Shown in pieces: positions 24,601 to 34,633 of a stretch of DNA of 64,000 nt. Under the pieces are notes generated by a model. The model was given only the letters and a program-made list of their open reading frames with translations, did not search any database and was not told the DNA's origin. A program made the position numbers and the translations under genes. Within the stretch, counting starts at the first letter, position 1. Every line of letters starts with the position of its first letter. Source of the DNA: Craspedostauros australis (Eukaryota; Bacillariophyta; Bacillariophyceae; Mastogloiales; Achnanthaceae). Location: contig JAMXDE010000003.1 of NCBI GenBank assembly GCA_026770025.1, positions 2,418,001-2,482,000 of the forward strand. The letters run 5' to 3'.

Positions 24601-25621
24601 GTATCATTGTGTGTGGGATGCCGTAGTCTCTGAATAGCTCATCGAGTGTCTGCGCGGCCTCTCGCCTTGCCGCCATTGGGTACACTCTGACCCAATGAAA
24701 TGGTGTACAATAAATCATTGCACAGATGTTCCCACGTATGGATTTCGTCTTCGCGAACATCGTGTCGGTGTACATTTGTGTGTTGAGGCGTCGGTATCGG
24801 AGCTGCATCGCATAAGGATTGAGTCGACGTGTTCCTGTCGTTGTAGTGAAGTCACGGACTGCAAGTTGCGTTGTCACATCAAGTGTTCGTCTTGCTGCTT
24901 CGATTCCGATTCGCCATCTCGCTGCCAGCTGTTCTGGCGTTATCGTCCCCTTTCGATTTGAGGTACGCGTGTGATGTATTGTTCGATTGTCATGCTCGTA
25001 TTTGATCGGTGATTCAATATGCATCTGCTGATCTGCTTGAAGCTTCGCGCGTATCGCTGCTTCATCGTCCCCTGACGACAGCTGTGATGGATCCCAATAT
25101 GCATCTGATGTCATGTATACATGGACGCAATCTCGGTCGGACTGTATCTCGTCTCGTGTTGGTTGTCGAATATGAAAATAGGATACCGTTCCGTTCAGCT
25201 GAAGTGGGATATGCAAATCATGGTGCGAAGAAAGAATAGAATGTGAGTATGAATGACGATTCTCCTCTGGTAGCATGACCAAAGGTGTCTCATTGACGAT
25301 GATACCCGCCATGCGCATTTGATGTGGACACAATAGCGGATGAGGAAGAGTTTCAAAATATAGTGATTGAGGAAAGAAGAGGATGTAAGTGGTGTACGAA
25401 ACAGGATCGTCATACGCAATCGCTGCTGTGACAATTGGTACGTTGGTGACGTCCCCCAATGTGTCCAAGAATGGCGATGTTGTGACGGTCTGTGTAGTTC
25501 GATGTACAATGTATGCAGTAGGACCAAAAGCACAAGTGTCAGCGTGTGAGTCCAATTCGGCTCTCGGTGTCTCGGATGGAAGGGACTGACTGATCGCCGT
25601 TGCATGGCGTCGCCCTCCCAC
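21686..25621 (-). CDS. pol: Outer copia element Pol: protease, integrase, reverse transcriptase, RNase H
   Basis: About 1311 codons follow in the same frame as gag, two codons after the gag TGA; no ATG opens this frame, so expression probably needs read-through. Protease: ELDSHADTCAFG near the start, with D-S-H in place of the usual D-S/T-G. Integrase core: MYTDTMF, MIPDNAREL and NKAEATIREL supply D, D and E. Reverse transcriptase: FDIKVDLTRKARLVAGGH, then LAADVMNAYLNAP and the catalytic YTDD in VYTDDILAIS. RNase H: CFVDADHAGD, FGSEFTALK, DNQSVVYNAS and NLADMLTKP. All domains lack internal stops, so the element may be competent. Integrase before RT and the LTK motif class it as Ty1/copia; the protein style resembles diatom CoDi elements. 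Confidence 0.92.
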   Translation of the reverse strand: MGGRRHATAISQSLPSETPRAELDSHADTCAFGPTAYIVHRTTQTVTTSPFLDTLGDVTNVPIVTAAIAYDDPVSYTTYILFFPQSLYFETLPHPLLCPHQMRMAGIIVNETPLVMLPEENRHSYSHSILSSHHDLHIPLQLNGTVSYFHIRQPTRDEIQSDRDCVHVYMTSDAYWDPSQLSSGDDEAAIRAKLQADQQMHIESPIKYEHDNRTIHHTRTSNRKGTITPEQLAARWRIGIEAARRTLDVTTQLAVRDFTTTTGTRRLNPYAMQLRYRRLNTQMYTDTMFAKTKSIRGNICAMIYCTPFHWVRVYPMAARREAAQTLDELFRDYGIPHTMIPDNARELVEGNFKSKLLKAQVSIRPVEAYIHNQNKAEATIRELRRQYRRLMTSTNTPAYLWDYCFEYCAEIRSNTALQIYDLHGQTPTTILTGDTTDISHISEFGWFDFVWYMNLQGANMNTKHLGRYLGPSKAVGEAMCSYILTSSGAVVSKSSVIPLSDVDLNSEAVKQQQSDFMSNLRNKWKDRMEGIKPGDDGDDVDDTAEDIAFLEQTTSLEPLIEPADADEDAYDRYLSARVKLPAGDDIQFGTVKRRKRDASGKLIGHSHSNPLLDTSMYEVEFVDGHSEVFNANQIAENIYARTDDDGYTTLLMEDIIDHKRLPTAATADDKTTTKTTKGWKLCVLWKDGSTSWIHLRDAKEADPVKTAEYATNNQLTNEPAFRWWVPYTMKRRNRILMANRKRYFRRNEKYGLELPKSVQRALAIDEETGTDFWRKALEKEMKNVRPAFDIKTEDTKPPVGYTYIACHMIFDIKVDLTRKARLVAGGHMTEAPSSITYASVVTRESVRIAFLLAALNDLDVLAADVMNAYLNAPCRERVYTTCGPEFGADAGKVAIICRALYGLKSSGAAWRAHLAETLQNSLGFTSCRADSDVWMKPAVTSDGSEYYEYILVYTDDILAISKDPSAILSHIGSYFFLKPASIGPPTTYLGSTIAPFHLTAEPERPKWSMGSQRYVREVTKMAQKWLEARGGKFRTSAKSVIPNGYRPELDATALCDPEEMNYYQQLIGILRWIVELGRIDICCKTSMMSSYCAAPRTGHLRVLFHMFAYLNSHDRSRLVFDDAYVKKNTIPTPDWASFYPDARELIPHDMPKPRGKEVQMTCFVDADHAGDQYTRRSRTGVLLFLNSSPILWYSKKQNGIETSTFGSEFTALKVAMEIVIGMRYKLRMMGVPLEGPADIRVDNQSVVYNASAPESQLRKKANAIAYHFVRENVAAGVAVIQYEPSETNLADMLTKPQSGPRRREQSQHILF

Positions 25622-25627
25622 CTCATG

Positions 25628-25630
25628 TCA
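25628..25630 (-). promoter_or_regulatory. In-frame TGA between gag and pol, candidate read-through site
   Basis: Minus-strand context is CAA TCC TGA CAT GAG GTG. Upstream and downstream frames are identical and there is no nearby ATG in the pol frame. It could be a programmed leaky stop or a recent nonsense mutation. Confidence 0.6.
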
Positions 25631-27124
25631 GGATTGGCCTTGTTGATTGCGACGTGTCATGAATGCCCCGATGCCGCTCTTGCGCTGGTCGGCAGAGGCA
25701 CTTCCCGAGGCAACAGGAGTCGTCGCGTCCTGACTATCTGTTCGCTGACGTTTGCTCTGTCCTTGCGTATCAACTGATGCAACTCCTCTTCTTGCATCTC
25801 GTTCTTGTCGAAGTGCAATGGCACGTGCACGCTGCGCGGCAGACATAACTGCCCATTCTTCACGGTCGTAATATCTGTCGGTCACGTTCATGTTGGCATT
25901 GTATTGTGGTTTGCTTTTGTCACCGCCTTTACCACGTCCGCCCCTGCCACCCCGGCCTTGGCCTCCACCGCCACCTGAGCGGCCTCGGTTCTTCCTGTTA
26001 TTGCCTTGCATCCCTGCAATACGTCGACTTGTTGTTGTGTCAGTGCGCTGATCGAGAGACTCTGCGAGATAGTTCACCGTTCGATGAAAGCTTGTCTTGT
26101 ACGTTTTCGTTGCTCGTACGACTTCGCATGCTGGGAACAGACGTTGGTCTCTGATTCCTCGCATGAGGCGTCTGACTTTTGCTTCTTCCATCTGCGGTTC
26201 ACCTCCCTGCGCAAGATCTTCAAAGGCTGCATTCAATCGCTGTGCGTACATCTCAAACGTGAAGTTTCGTGCTCTTCCGTCGAAGTATGTCTCTGCGATC
26301 GTTTTGTCAGCCGATGCTTTCGTGCGTGCTTGAAATGAGTCTCCACGATAGTGTTGCTCAAGCGCCTGATGAGCTGCTCGTCCGTCTTTCGATCTCTCGA
26401 AACCCTGTACCCAGTTCCACGCAGGACCACCGTGTGTTGCAGCTCGAACGACTTGCCAAACTGCTGCTCTGTCTGCTTTGTAAATGGAACCGGAATGGGG
26501 TGCACGGTCAATCAGCTCGTCCAACATGGTTGGTTCTCCAAATGATGTTGTGACAGCGGGAATTCTGTCCTCTGGCTTCTCTGATTCTGGTCGAACAACG
26601 TATGCAAGTGGAATGTCTTGACTCCCAAGTGTGTTGTCCAAGTAATTGCGGATGTCCTCGAGCGTCTCTCTGACTGAGTCCACCTTGGTGAGTAGTTCCG
26701 GCGTTGGTAGAGGATCACTGTCTTTGATTCGTTTCTCGTCTTTGAATAAATTCCAAGCTGCGTTGAGTCGGGATAATGTGGCACCTGATGATGTGAATGA
26801 TCGTTGAATGCGGCTGTAGTGAAAGCGAAGGTAGCGAAGCTTCCGCAATCTCATCTCAAATACCCATCCAAGAGGCACTCCTGGGTTGCGGATCATTACC
26901 GGTGTCCCAGAGACTGGCTTTGAGGGTACGTATGCTGGATTTGCGATGTAACCACTGCCTTTCCGAATGCGTTCACACAACGCCTGTATATCGTCGTCAT
27001 CGAATGAAAGCAGGTCGTCAAATGATGATATTCCCTGCTCCTTGATCGCTTCACCAATCGTATCATCCGGAAACAGTAGCACATTGCGAAAGTAATTCTG
27101 AATTTCGGCTGCTGCTCCTGCCAT
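25628..27124 (-). CDS. gag: Outer copia element Gag, 498 aa, ends at TGA in frame with pol
   Basis: Opens MAGAAAEIQNYFRN at 27124. The middle (about residues 90-370) is helical and Arg-rich, like a capsid domain. The nucleic-acid-binding part lacks a CCHC zinc knuckle; instead residues about 370-410 are RG/RGG-rich (GRSGGGGGQGRGGRGGRGKG). It ends NQQGQS, then TGA, then CAT GAG, and the frame runs on into pol. The TGA is followed by C, the most permissive base for UGA read-through. Reading through would give a polyprotein of about 1812 residues, close to the 1819 of the inner element. The inner element sits about 120 bases upstream of this start codon, in the leader. Confidence 0.88.
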   Translation of the reverse strand: MAGAAAEIQNYFRNVLLFPDDTIGEAIKEQGISSFDDLLSFDDDDIQALCERIRKGSGYIANPAYVPSKPVSGTPVMIRNPGVPLGWVFEMRLRKLRYLRFHYSRIQRSFTSSGATLSRLNAAWNLFKDEKRIKDSDPLPTPELLTKVDSVRETLEDIRNYLDNTLGSQDIPLAYVVRPESEKPEDRIPAVTTSFGEPTMLDELIDRAPHSGSIYKADRAAVWQVVRAATHGGPAWNWVQGFERSKDGRAAHQALEQHYRGDSFQARTKASADKTIAETYFDGRARNFTFEMYAQRLNAAFEDLAQGGEPQMEEAKVRRLMRGIRDQRLFPACEVVRATKTYKTSFHRTVNYLAESLDQRTDTTTSRRIAGMQGNNRKNRGRSGGGGGQGRGGRGGRGKGGDKSKPQYNANMNVTDRYYDREEWAVMSAAQRARAIALRQERDARRGVASVDTQGQSKRQRTDSQDATTPVASGSASADQRKSGIGAFMTRRNQQGQS

Positions 27125-27245
27125 CGTGGATGTCTTTGGATGTTGCGATATCGTCTTGTTTGATGCTGTTGATGTCTGTGTTTGTGTTTAATCGTGTTTC
27201 AATCGTGCGAGATTTGGAAATTGTGAGCAAAGCGAATGCATTCCG
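27125..27245 (-). other. Proximal part of the outer element's 5' leader
   Basis: About 120 bases between gag and the inner insertion; bases 27241-27245 (TTCCG) are one copy of the inner element's target duplication. The distal leader continues at 35743. Confidence 0.8.
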
Positions 27246-27946
27246 TGATAATCAGCAATTACACACAGGACAAGAGGGGAGCACCAAACACTGCACTTAC
27301 GACGCCGCCTGGGTGATCAATCCAATAGGTGAAGTTGGAGATGTTTGGTGTATTTGGTTGCTATGTTATTGGTGTGTCAATTGATGATTGAGTGTGGATT
27401 ATGAGATGATGATCTCCTATTGCTAATGATGGTGCCTATTGCACGGGTTTCTAATGTGCTGTTCGATTACCTCGTGGTTTTCTCTAAAACATTGCCCAAG
27501 ATGGCATGTTGATCTACACGATATCTCGTGTTATCTCCACCTTTGGTCTTTCTTCATCTCTGTCTGATCTTGTCTGGTCTTGGTCTCTGTTTGATCACAT
27601 ATGGATTGATCCGTCTACGTCGACAAGGTGCATGCATCACCTCTGACGATGTTGTTCTGGATCCTAAATGTTGTTGCCACGTGCTCGATGATGCACTCGG
27701 CTAGGCTAGACAGATCAGCGTACCATGACTAAAACATAATCTCGATTCCGAGGATCACAATGACCGATCTTCTGACGTCATTGATGATGTCAGTGCCTAC
27801 GTCAGGTTCGATGACTGTAGTGACTGAATCTGAATCGTGTATCAAGACTCATCCGACTATACTCTCAAATCGAGTCGAATCAGAAAATATTGAATCACAT
27901 TTCAGTCATGGGAGATGGGTACCTAATTTCGATCTAGATGTTGATA
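27246..27946 (-). repeat. 3' LTR of the inner retrotransposon
   Basis: This 701 bp sequence matches 35037-35737 with no difference I can find. It contains no convincing ORF; a frame at 27760-28056 is an accident of LTR plus pol DNA. Confidence 0.95.
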
Positions 27947-27970
27947 CTCCCCTATGGTCGGGAGTCTTGT

Positions 27971-30900
27971 TCATCCACCCAGGGTCTCTCCTTTCCAGAA
28001 TAGAAGTGGCCTCACTAACGGCCAGTACTTCGCCCATGGAAGGAACTTGGTCATGACGTCGGCTACGTTTTCCGTTCCGTCTATCTTGCAGAAATGCAGG
28101 ATCTTCGCAGCTACTGCGGCACGCACGCGATGGTACGCCAATGCGTTGTGTCGTTTGGACAACACACTGTTGGGAATGGTGGAGGAAGTGATCACGCTCT
28201 GGTTGTCTCCGAACATCCAGGCGGGTCCGTCCAGCGGAATTCCCATCGCACGAAGAGTAAGGCGCATGGCAATCACTTGCTCTGTTGCCTGTCTTGCCGC
28301 GACGAATTCCGATCCATAGGTTGCAGTCTCGACAGTGGTCTGGCGTTTGCTGAACCATTCGATGGGTGTCTGGTTGAGCAGATGGAGAACACCAGTTGCA
28401 GATTTGCCTGTCACTTTGCAGTGCATGAGATTGGCATCTACAAACGTTGTCATACGAACTGCCTTGCCCTTGGGTGTTGGATCGTCGTCCGCGGTCTCCT
28501 CTTCGGCATCACCATACACAGAGTACATCCATTCATGGTCAGGAACCTTGAAGAAGCGCTCGTGATCTGGAATTCCCGTTCTGAACCTGATGGCGGCATC
28601 AGAACGCTTTCGGAGGTATCCATACACACGTTTTGCGCGGTCCATGTGACCAATCCTGGGTTGAGCTCTGAATCTAGACAAAGTCATCACAGCTGCAGCA
28701 ATATCAAACCGTCCCAATGTGATGCACCATTGAAGGGCGCCAATGAGTGATTGGAATTGTCTGGTCTCTACAGGGTTTAGTTCGCGTGATGTGTCTAGCT
28801 CTGGGGCGTCGTTGTGTTCCATGGGACTGGTGTAGGTCCGTGGAAGCTCCCCATGCACCTGTTCGTAATTCGCCAGCATCCGTTTGATGTAGGATTGCGG
28901 GCTCATAGTCAGGGTTCCGTCTTTGTCACGGTCGAAGTCTGCGCCGAGGTGATACTTGATTGGTCCTACACCTTTCAACTTGTACTTGTACTTGTTGATA
29001 AGCGTGTCGAAGAATGACTGTGGGTCTTCCATGACGGCCATCAGATCATCTACGTACACACAGATGTATTCCCAGCATCTACCAGCATCCCTCATCCACA
29101 CATCCGGGTCAGCCTTGCACTGAAAGAACTTCATGTCGCGGAGTGTGTCGGCCAGAGACTCGTGGAATCGTGCACCAGACGTGCGTAGTCCGTAGAGCGC
29201 TTTCACAATGATCATCATGTGACCAGCAAACTCTTGGAACTCAGGACCAGCTACAAAACAGATCTTCTCCTTTGTGTAGGCTTCTAGATAGGCATTACCA
29301 ATATCACCCACCATGGGCTTGAGGTTGTTGAGTTCTGCAGCAAGCAGTGCAATCCTGAATGATCTGAGATTGACTACTCCTGCATATGCCATATCCTTGC
29401 ATGGATCTGTTAGGTGGCCTCCTGCTACGCATCTTGCCTTGTGTCGAAGGTCGTGTTTCACGTCGTACACCCAGAGGAGCTTGATCTGCTTGTATCCGTC
29501 TGGTTTCCGAGCGTTCTTGCCGAGATCCTTGAACGTGCCATACTCGTGGAGTTGATCCATTTCCTTTCTCTCAGCATCTACCCACTTGGAGTTGCCGTTC
29601 TTCTCATCAAGCTGGCGTGCTTCCTTTCCGTTCCGTGGAACCTGAACACCAAACTTGAAGATAGGACCTTGTGCACGTGTTTTGCGTTTACCAGCATTGA
29701 TGAGACGGTTGAGTGTCTTCTTTCTCTTTGCTAGTTTACGGAATCGCTTCCAGCCAGGCAGACCGAGGAGGTTGTTGTCTGCGGCGTACTTTGCACAAGA
29801 TACAGGGTCATCTTTGGCGATCACATCCAGTGGTTCCATGGTCACACTGCCATCCTCCCATTGTACCTTTACGTTGTAGGAGGAGCCATTGTACTTGCTG
29901 TGATTGGAGTGGAATGGACCTTCATGACCGGTGATGGCTTTGAAAACGCACATCTCCCCATCGCCGATCTCCTGTTCGTGCTGCTGTTCGATAATGTCAG
30001 CTAAATCCGTGTACGCGATGAGCTCTTCAGTGTCGTCGTCGCCGTATGCGATGAGCATCTTGATGTTGTCATGGTTGGCTGCGTCTCCATCCTTGATCTT
30101 GCGGATCACTCGAGCTCTCCACTTGAGGCCATCCTGTTGATGGAGGAAGGTCAATCCGAGCAGCTCATCAGGACTGAACTTGGGGACTTTGACTACACCT
30201 GGATCTGATTCTCCATGTGATGTGGCTACCAGGTCAGATAGTGCATGCACAACGGGTTGTCTAGGCTTAGGTGTGCTGTCACTATCGAGGTCTTCTGGAT
30301 TTTCGGTTTCGCTAGCTTCGTCACCCACGTCACCATCCTCCCCAGAATCAGGCAGGGGGTAGTCTGCCCGTAGGTTTCGCGCGTCATCAGACACACGTCG
30401 GATGCTTGAGCGTGGCAACAGCCGTTGTGTCGCGTCATCTAGAACCCAGAACGTCAGTTCATCACCCTTGTGCTCGCATGGTCCAGCCCAGCGTCCACGC
30501 CGTTCCTGCGCGGTGCCTGGGAAGGCAGCGTTCCCGACCTTGTAGTACACTGGCTCCCACCAGTGGAAGCTGAGGTACTTGCTCACGTCGGGACGTTGGC
30601 CTGTGGCGGCTTGGATGGGCGTGATGTGACCGGCCGTGGACTGGGACAGATGGTTGAACAGCCCCACGACGTACAAGGTGCAGATGAGCCAGAACCTGGC
30701 AGGGGTGCCAGCTCGGTCCATGATGCCGTTGGTGGTGCGCTTCACATCCTGGATGCGCCGCTCGACAGGATTCTGATGTTGGTGGTGTGGTTCGGACTGG
30801 TGGTCTGCGATGCAGTACTGCCGGAGGATGTCCTTCATCTTGCCCCCGATCTGCGCCGTGGCGTTGTCGGACATCAACACGTCCATGGCACCATGCTCCC

Positions 30901-33430
30901 GAATGAAGTCCTGCACAACACGGGGAACATGGGATTCGCTTGCCAGAGGGTACGCCGCTGTGAGGCGCGTGTTGGATCCTACAAACACCTGCACCATGGT
31001 ACATCCACCGTGTCCGGGGACTCCATCATGATGAGCAGGCGTGTCAGAGAACAACGTGTCCATGGAAACAACATCGTGTAGACGACTGACATTGGCTGCG
31101 GGGAATCTAGACTTATAGTGTTTACGCATGGGATAACGCTCAGACATGCGGTACCACTGGGTAGTACATGCAAGAGTGTCACGCACGCGGTCTGCTGGAA
31201 TCCACCCGAAGTACGGCCGTAGCGCATGGAAGTTGGGCGCTTTACCCACGATGTTGCGTGGCCCAGCCTTGATTGCCTTCTCCCCATCCCCGATCGTTGC
31301 AGCGGATTGAACGTACTGAACGCACTTGGAGATGGTGATGTCGATGTCGTCGTCTTTGCCGCGTCCGGTTGCGGGAATGTTGTCCAGATCAGCCTCCCCG
31401 TCCAGGACAGATGGGTCCCACTCTTGGTCGGAGGTGAAGAACACGTGTGGCAGATCGTCTAGCTCTGCTTGAGTTGGCTTGTGCATGTCCATGTATGCGA
31501 GGCCTTGACGCACGGTGAGCGGGATGATGAACCCGTCTGGCGTGACGATGGTCTGCCGACCGCCAGGGAGACCCTTGGGTCTATCGTTGACATCCAATCC
31601 AAACGCCGCGAGTTGATTGGCAGAATGGATGGTGCGTCCTCTCCCGTAGTTGGCGTATTGATGGAACCAACCGATCACCGGTCCTGAGGTGGTCTGGATG
31701 ACAGCGGTGGCCGTGACCAGCGCCAGATCCTTGATCTCTGCGTCACCGATTCCAGAAACATCCGCACGGTTGGATGTGGACTCCATCACCAGCATGTCAT
31801 CCCCAACGAGACCGCCGTTCGCACCTCCATCCACCAATGCGCCTTGCACAGTCACGTTCGTGTTGTTGAACTTGTACGATACGTTCGTGTGAGACAGAGT
31901 GTAGGTGCGACCGTCAATGACGAGGGTAGTCGGCGGGCTCCCGGACGCGCTAGACATGGCACTGGAAAGCATACGGTTGATTGCTGTTCCAGCGGTAGAA
32001 CTAGATTTGTTATTGTTACTACCTTTGTCGTTGGTCTGGGTGTCCTGTTGGCCGTTCTGGTTGGATGTGGATCCACTACGGTTGGTGTTGTTGGCAGAAC
32101 GCCTAGGCTTGTCCTTCTTACCACGTCCAGACTTGGCTCGCCGGGCTTGGAGGAAGTCGCTGCGTTGCTTGTCAGTCAGCTTCTGAAACTCCTCTCGCGG
32201 CAGCCGTTCTCGTGTCTCCTTGCTGTAGTCCTTGTTGGACTTCCAGAGATTGGGTCCGTCGTCCTTATCCTTCCCACGTTGCTTGCGCTGATCGGTGTTG
32301 TTAACTTGCCGTGGCGTCTTTGGCTTGTTGGCGTCGTGGCCATCGAGTTGGACAGCGTACGATCGAACGAGCTCAACGAGAGTATCGAACTCCATGGTGG
32401 TTGCGGTCTTGCCGGGTGAGTAGGCCAGAATTGCGGTCTGCAGGTAGTCAGTCTGGAAGATAGACTGGTACAGAGCCTTGTCTGCCTCGATGGCGTTGGT
32501 CAACCACTCCTTCTTCGTCGCGTCGTCGATCGGATCATCACGCAATGCCTCAAGTTCGTGTACCTTGTGTTGCCACAGGTCCAGGAACTGCTCACGAGTC
32601 TTGCGCCACTGCTTGTCCAGCTTGAACTTGATGATCTCGTCTCGGATGCGTCGGATGGTGTTGACGGCAGTGGCACCGGTGGTGTACTCGCGAACCAGCA
32701 TGCAGTAGACGGCTTGGCCGTCACAGATCGACTCATACGGCGTGACACACTTCCTACTCTTCGTGGTCTGCAGGTTGGATACAAACACGTTGAACAGGAA
32801 GGTGGACTGCACCTTGAAGAGCTTGGCTTGTTCATCGGACGGGACGTAGTCAGTATCGAGAACATTGGAGATGCCATGAGCAGCAGCGGTGGCACGCAGA
32901 CGACGATGGAACGTAGCGAAGTACTTGTCATCAGACAACTTGGGATAGTCGCTAATGTTACGCTTGATGCTACGGTTGAAATCTGCGGCGAGGTCGCGTC
33001 CGGTCTTCTCCGTTGGTTCGGTCTTCGTTGGTTCGAAGGGGAATGCGCTGGTGGCTGCGTCAGGCATGGCGGTGGAGGATGCAGGCGACGGTGTGAACGT
33101 CCGGGCGACATACTCCATGTACGAAGCCTGGTTGAGTTCCCGCCATGTCTCTACGGTGGGATTAGGTTGAACACTGAACCAGCCAATGGCATTTATGAAT
33201 TTCCGGATTGCTACCTTAGGCAGTTGGGCTACGTGGTCGGGTTGTGGATCAGGCACCGGGATGGTGACGTCCATATCGAGCATGTCTTCGCGTTGGAGCG
33301 AAGCGAAATCCATGATGGTTCGGATCTCTTCGGTGTGCAAGATAAGCCATTCAGTGGACGAGTTGTCATATCCAAGAACGCTAAGGACGTGCGCCAGGAT
33401 GGTGTCGTTGATTGGGATAGGATCGGGCAT
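27971..33430 (-). CDS. gag-pol: Inner copia element Gag-Pol polyprotein, 1819 aa
   Basis: Single uninterrupted ORF from the ATG at 33430. Gag (about residues 1-480) is charged, with no CCHC knuckle; a basic Lys/Arg-rich tract (RRAKSGRGKKDKPRRSANN) probably binds RNA. Protease: QGALVDGGANGG with the D-x-G catalytic motif. Integrase: VSMDTLFSD, LMSDNATAQ and NPVERRIQD supply D, D, E. Reverse transcriptase: YDVKHDLRHKARCVAGGH, GDIGNAYLEAY, ALYGLRTSGARFHESLAD, and catalytic YVDD in VYVDDLMAV. RNase H: TTFVDANLMH, YGSEFVAARQA, DNQSVITSS and NVADVMTKF. The order protease-integrase-RT-RNase H defines copia. No stop or frameshift is seen, so the copy is probably competent. It differs from its host element in having gag and pol fused. 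Confidence 0.95.
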   Translation of the reverse strand: MPDPIPINDTILAHVLSVLGYDNSSTEWLILHTEEIRTIMDFASLQREDMLDMDVTIPVPDPQPDHVAQLPKVAIRKFINAIGWFSVQPNPTVETWRELNQASYMEYVARTFTPSPASSTAMPDAATSAFPFEPTKTEPTEKTGRDLAADFNRSIKRNISDYPKLSDDKYFATFHRRLRATAAAHGISNVLDTDYVPSDEQAKLFKVQSTFLFNVFVSNLQTTKSRKCVTPYESICDGQAVYCMLVREYTTGATAVNTIRRIRDEIIKFKLDKQWRKTREQFLDLWQHKVHELEALRDDPIDDATKKEWLTNAIEADKALYQSIFQTDYLQTAILAYSPGKTATTMEFDTLVELVRSYAVQLDGHDANKPKTPRQVNNTDQRKQRGKDKDDGPNLWKSNKDYSKETRERLPREEFQKLTDKQRSDFLQARRAKSGRGKKDKPRRSANNTNRSGSTSNQNGQQDTQTNDKGSNNNKSSSTAGTAINRMLSSAMSSASGSPPTTLVIDGRTYTLSHTNVSYKFNNTNVTVQGALVDGGANGGLVGDDMLVMESTSNRADVSGIGDAEIKDLALVTATAVIQTTSGPVIGWFHQYANYGRGRTIHSANQLAAFGLDVNDRPKGLPGGRQTIVTPDGFIIPLTVRQGLAYMDMHKPTQAELDDLPHVFFTSDQEWDPSVLDGEADLDNIPATGRGKDDDIDITISKCVQYVQSAATIGDGEKAIKAGPRNIVGKAPNFHALRPYFGWIPADRVRDTLACTTQWYRMSERYPMRKHYKSRFPAANVSRLHDVVSMDTLFSDTPAHHDGVPGHGGCTMVQVFVGSNTRLTAAYPLASESHVPRVVQDFIREHGAMDVLMSDNATAQIGGKMKDILRQYCIADHQSEPHHQHQNPVERRIQDVKRTTNGIMDRAGTPARFWLICTLYVVGLFNHLSQSTAGHITPIQAATGQRPDVSKYLSFHWWEPVYYKVGNAAFPGTAQERRGRWAGPCEHKGDELTFWVLDDATQRLLPRSSIRRVSDDARNLRADYPLPDSGEDGDVGDEASETENPEDLDSDSTPKPRQPVVHALSDLVATSHGESDPGVVKVPKFSPDELLGLTFLHQQDGLKWRARVIRKIKDGDAANHDNIKMLIAYGDDDTEELIAYTDLADIIEQQHEQEIGDGEMCVFKAITGHEGPFHSNHSKYNGSSYNVKVQWEDGSVTMEPLDVIAKDDPVSCAKYAADNNLLGLPGWKRFRKLAKRKKTLNRLINAGKRKTRAQGPIFKFGVQVPRNGKEARQLDEKNGNSKWVDAERKEMDQLHEYGTFKDLGKNARKPDGYKQIKLLWVYDVKHDLRHKARCVAGGHLTDPCKDMAYAGVVNLRSFRIALLAAELNNLKPMVGDIGNAYLEAYTKEKICFVAGPEFQEFAGHMMIIVKALYGLRTSGARFHESLADTLRDMKFFQCKADPDVWMRDAGRCWEYICVYVDDLMAVMEDPQSFFDTLINKYKYKLKGVGPIKYHLGADFDRDKDGTLTMSPQSYIKRMLANYEQVHGELPRTYTSPMEHNDAPELDTSRELNPVETRQFQSLIGALQWCITLGRFDIAAAVMTLSRFRAQPRIGHMDRAKRVYGYLRKRSDAAIRFRTGIPDHERFFKVPDHEWMYSVYGDAEEETADDDPTPKGKAVRMTTFVDANLMHCKVTGKSATGVLHLLNQTPIEWFSKRQTTVETATYGSEFVAARQATEQVIAMRLTLRAMGIPLDGPAWMFGDNQSVITSSTIPNSVLSKRHNALAYHRVRAAVAAKILHFCKIDGTENVADVMTKFLPWAKYWPLVRPLLFWKGETLGG

Positions 33431-34633
33431 CTTGTTGCTGGGTGTTGCGAGGAGGTGGTTGTTGGTCCGGATTGGTTGCTATTTTATCGGACGAGTATTT
33501 TCCCGCAGCTCCCAAAAAAGTGGTCACACTTGGAAATGACTGTGCCGTCCGCTGTGATGTCGAAGCGTTCGCCGGGATGTGACGGTGGACTTCTGCGCTT
33601 GTCGGAATTCGTCCGGAATGGAAGAGGTGCCGGATGCAAAGCGCCAGTGATGGCGAAGGCGTTACCGGTAGCACGTTGTCACGAGTGGACTGCGGTTAAT
33701 CCGTGCGCGGTGTCTCGAATTGTGACTGACTGACGGATGGAAGGCCAGACGGGACCGTGTGAATTTCCCGATTGATGAATGCGAAGATGACCGTGCTTAA
33801 TCCGAGGCGAAGGATGACCGATGGAAAAATGTCAACAAGGACCGTGTGAATTTCCCGTTTGGGCGATGTGTTGGCGCGCGACCCGAAGTCGGATGAATGA
33901 CTGGGATAGCGAAGGAGTTGTGAACCGATGTGACGCGCCAGTGATTGTGCGAACCGAAGGAATTCACAGCCAATCAGAAGGTGGACTGAGCGCAAATGGG
34001 CTTTGTTGATGGAATTGTTGTCGGTTTGTTAGTCTTGAAAAACGATGAAACGTCGCGGATGGATTGCGCGTTGGATGGCCCTGCCCGTTCGGATTTCGTC
34101 TCTCCGAACGCTGTATTCTTGCGCTTGCTCAGCTGTGCTCCACCAGGATGTGGTGCACCTTTGGTTTCACCCAGTTGGACCTTCGATCCAATCCGTGCCT
34201 CCTTTGAGTGCCACGGATCAGCTTGCTATACGTCTTTTAGATCTGGCAGCAGCTTGCCCGATGTACCTGATACTAACAGGATTTTGCACGCTAATGAGCG
34301 CGGTGCCCCCCAGGTGCCAGCAACTGCTTTGATTCACCTGGTTCCACCACTCGCGTTTTCGTCCAGCGTATACCTGCCTTCCGGTGTCGTTAGACTCACT
34401 TGTGTGATATTGCTATCAGCACAATGCTAGCTTTACGGGTTGCTTCCGCGGTATCTCTACCGATCACGTTTCTTCCCCAGTCAAGGGCAGACGCTAGTCT
34501 GGTTAGCAGTTATCTCTGCGTCCCTTTTGGACGTTAACCGATCTCAAGTACGGCTTAGACTTAGTGTTAACGACTGACCTGGTCGCGACAACTCACGGTG
34601 AGATTGCCGATAGGTTTCAGAGGGCCTTTGCGC

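Noticed and set aside
32558-33733. 391-codon plus-strand frame
   Set aside because: It is antisense to gag and leader of the inner retrotransposon; no domain.
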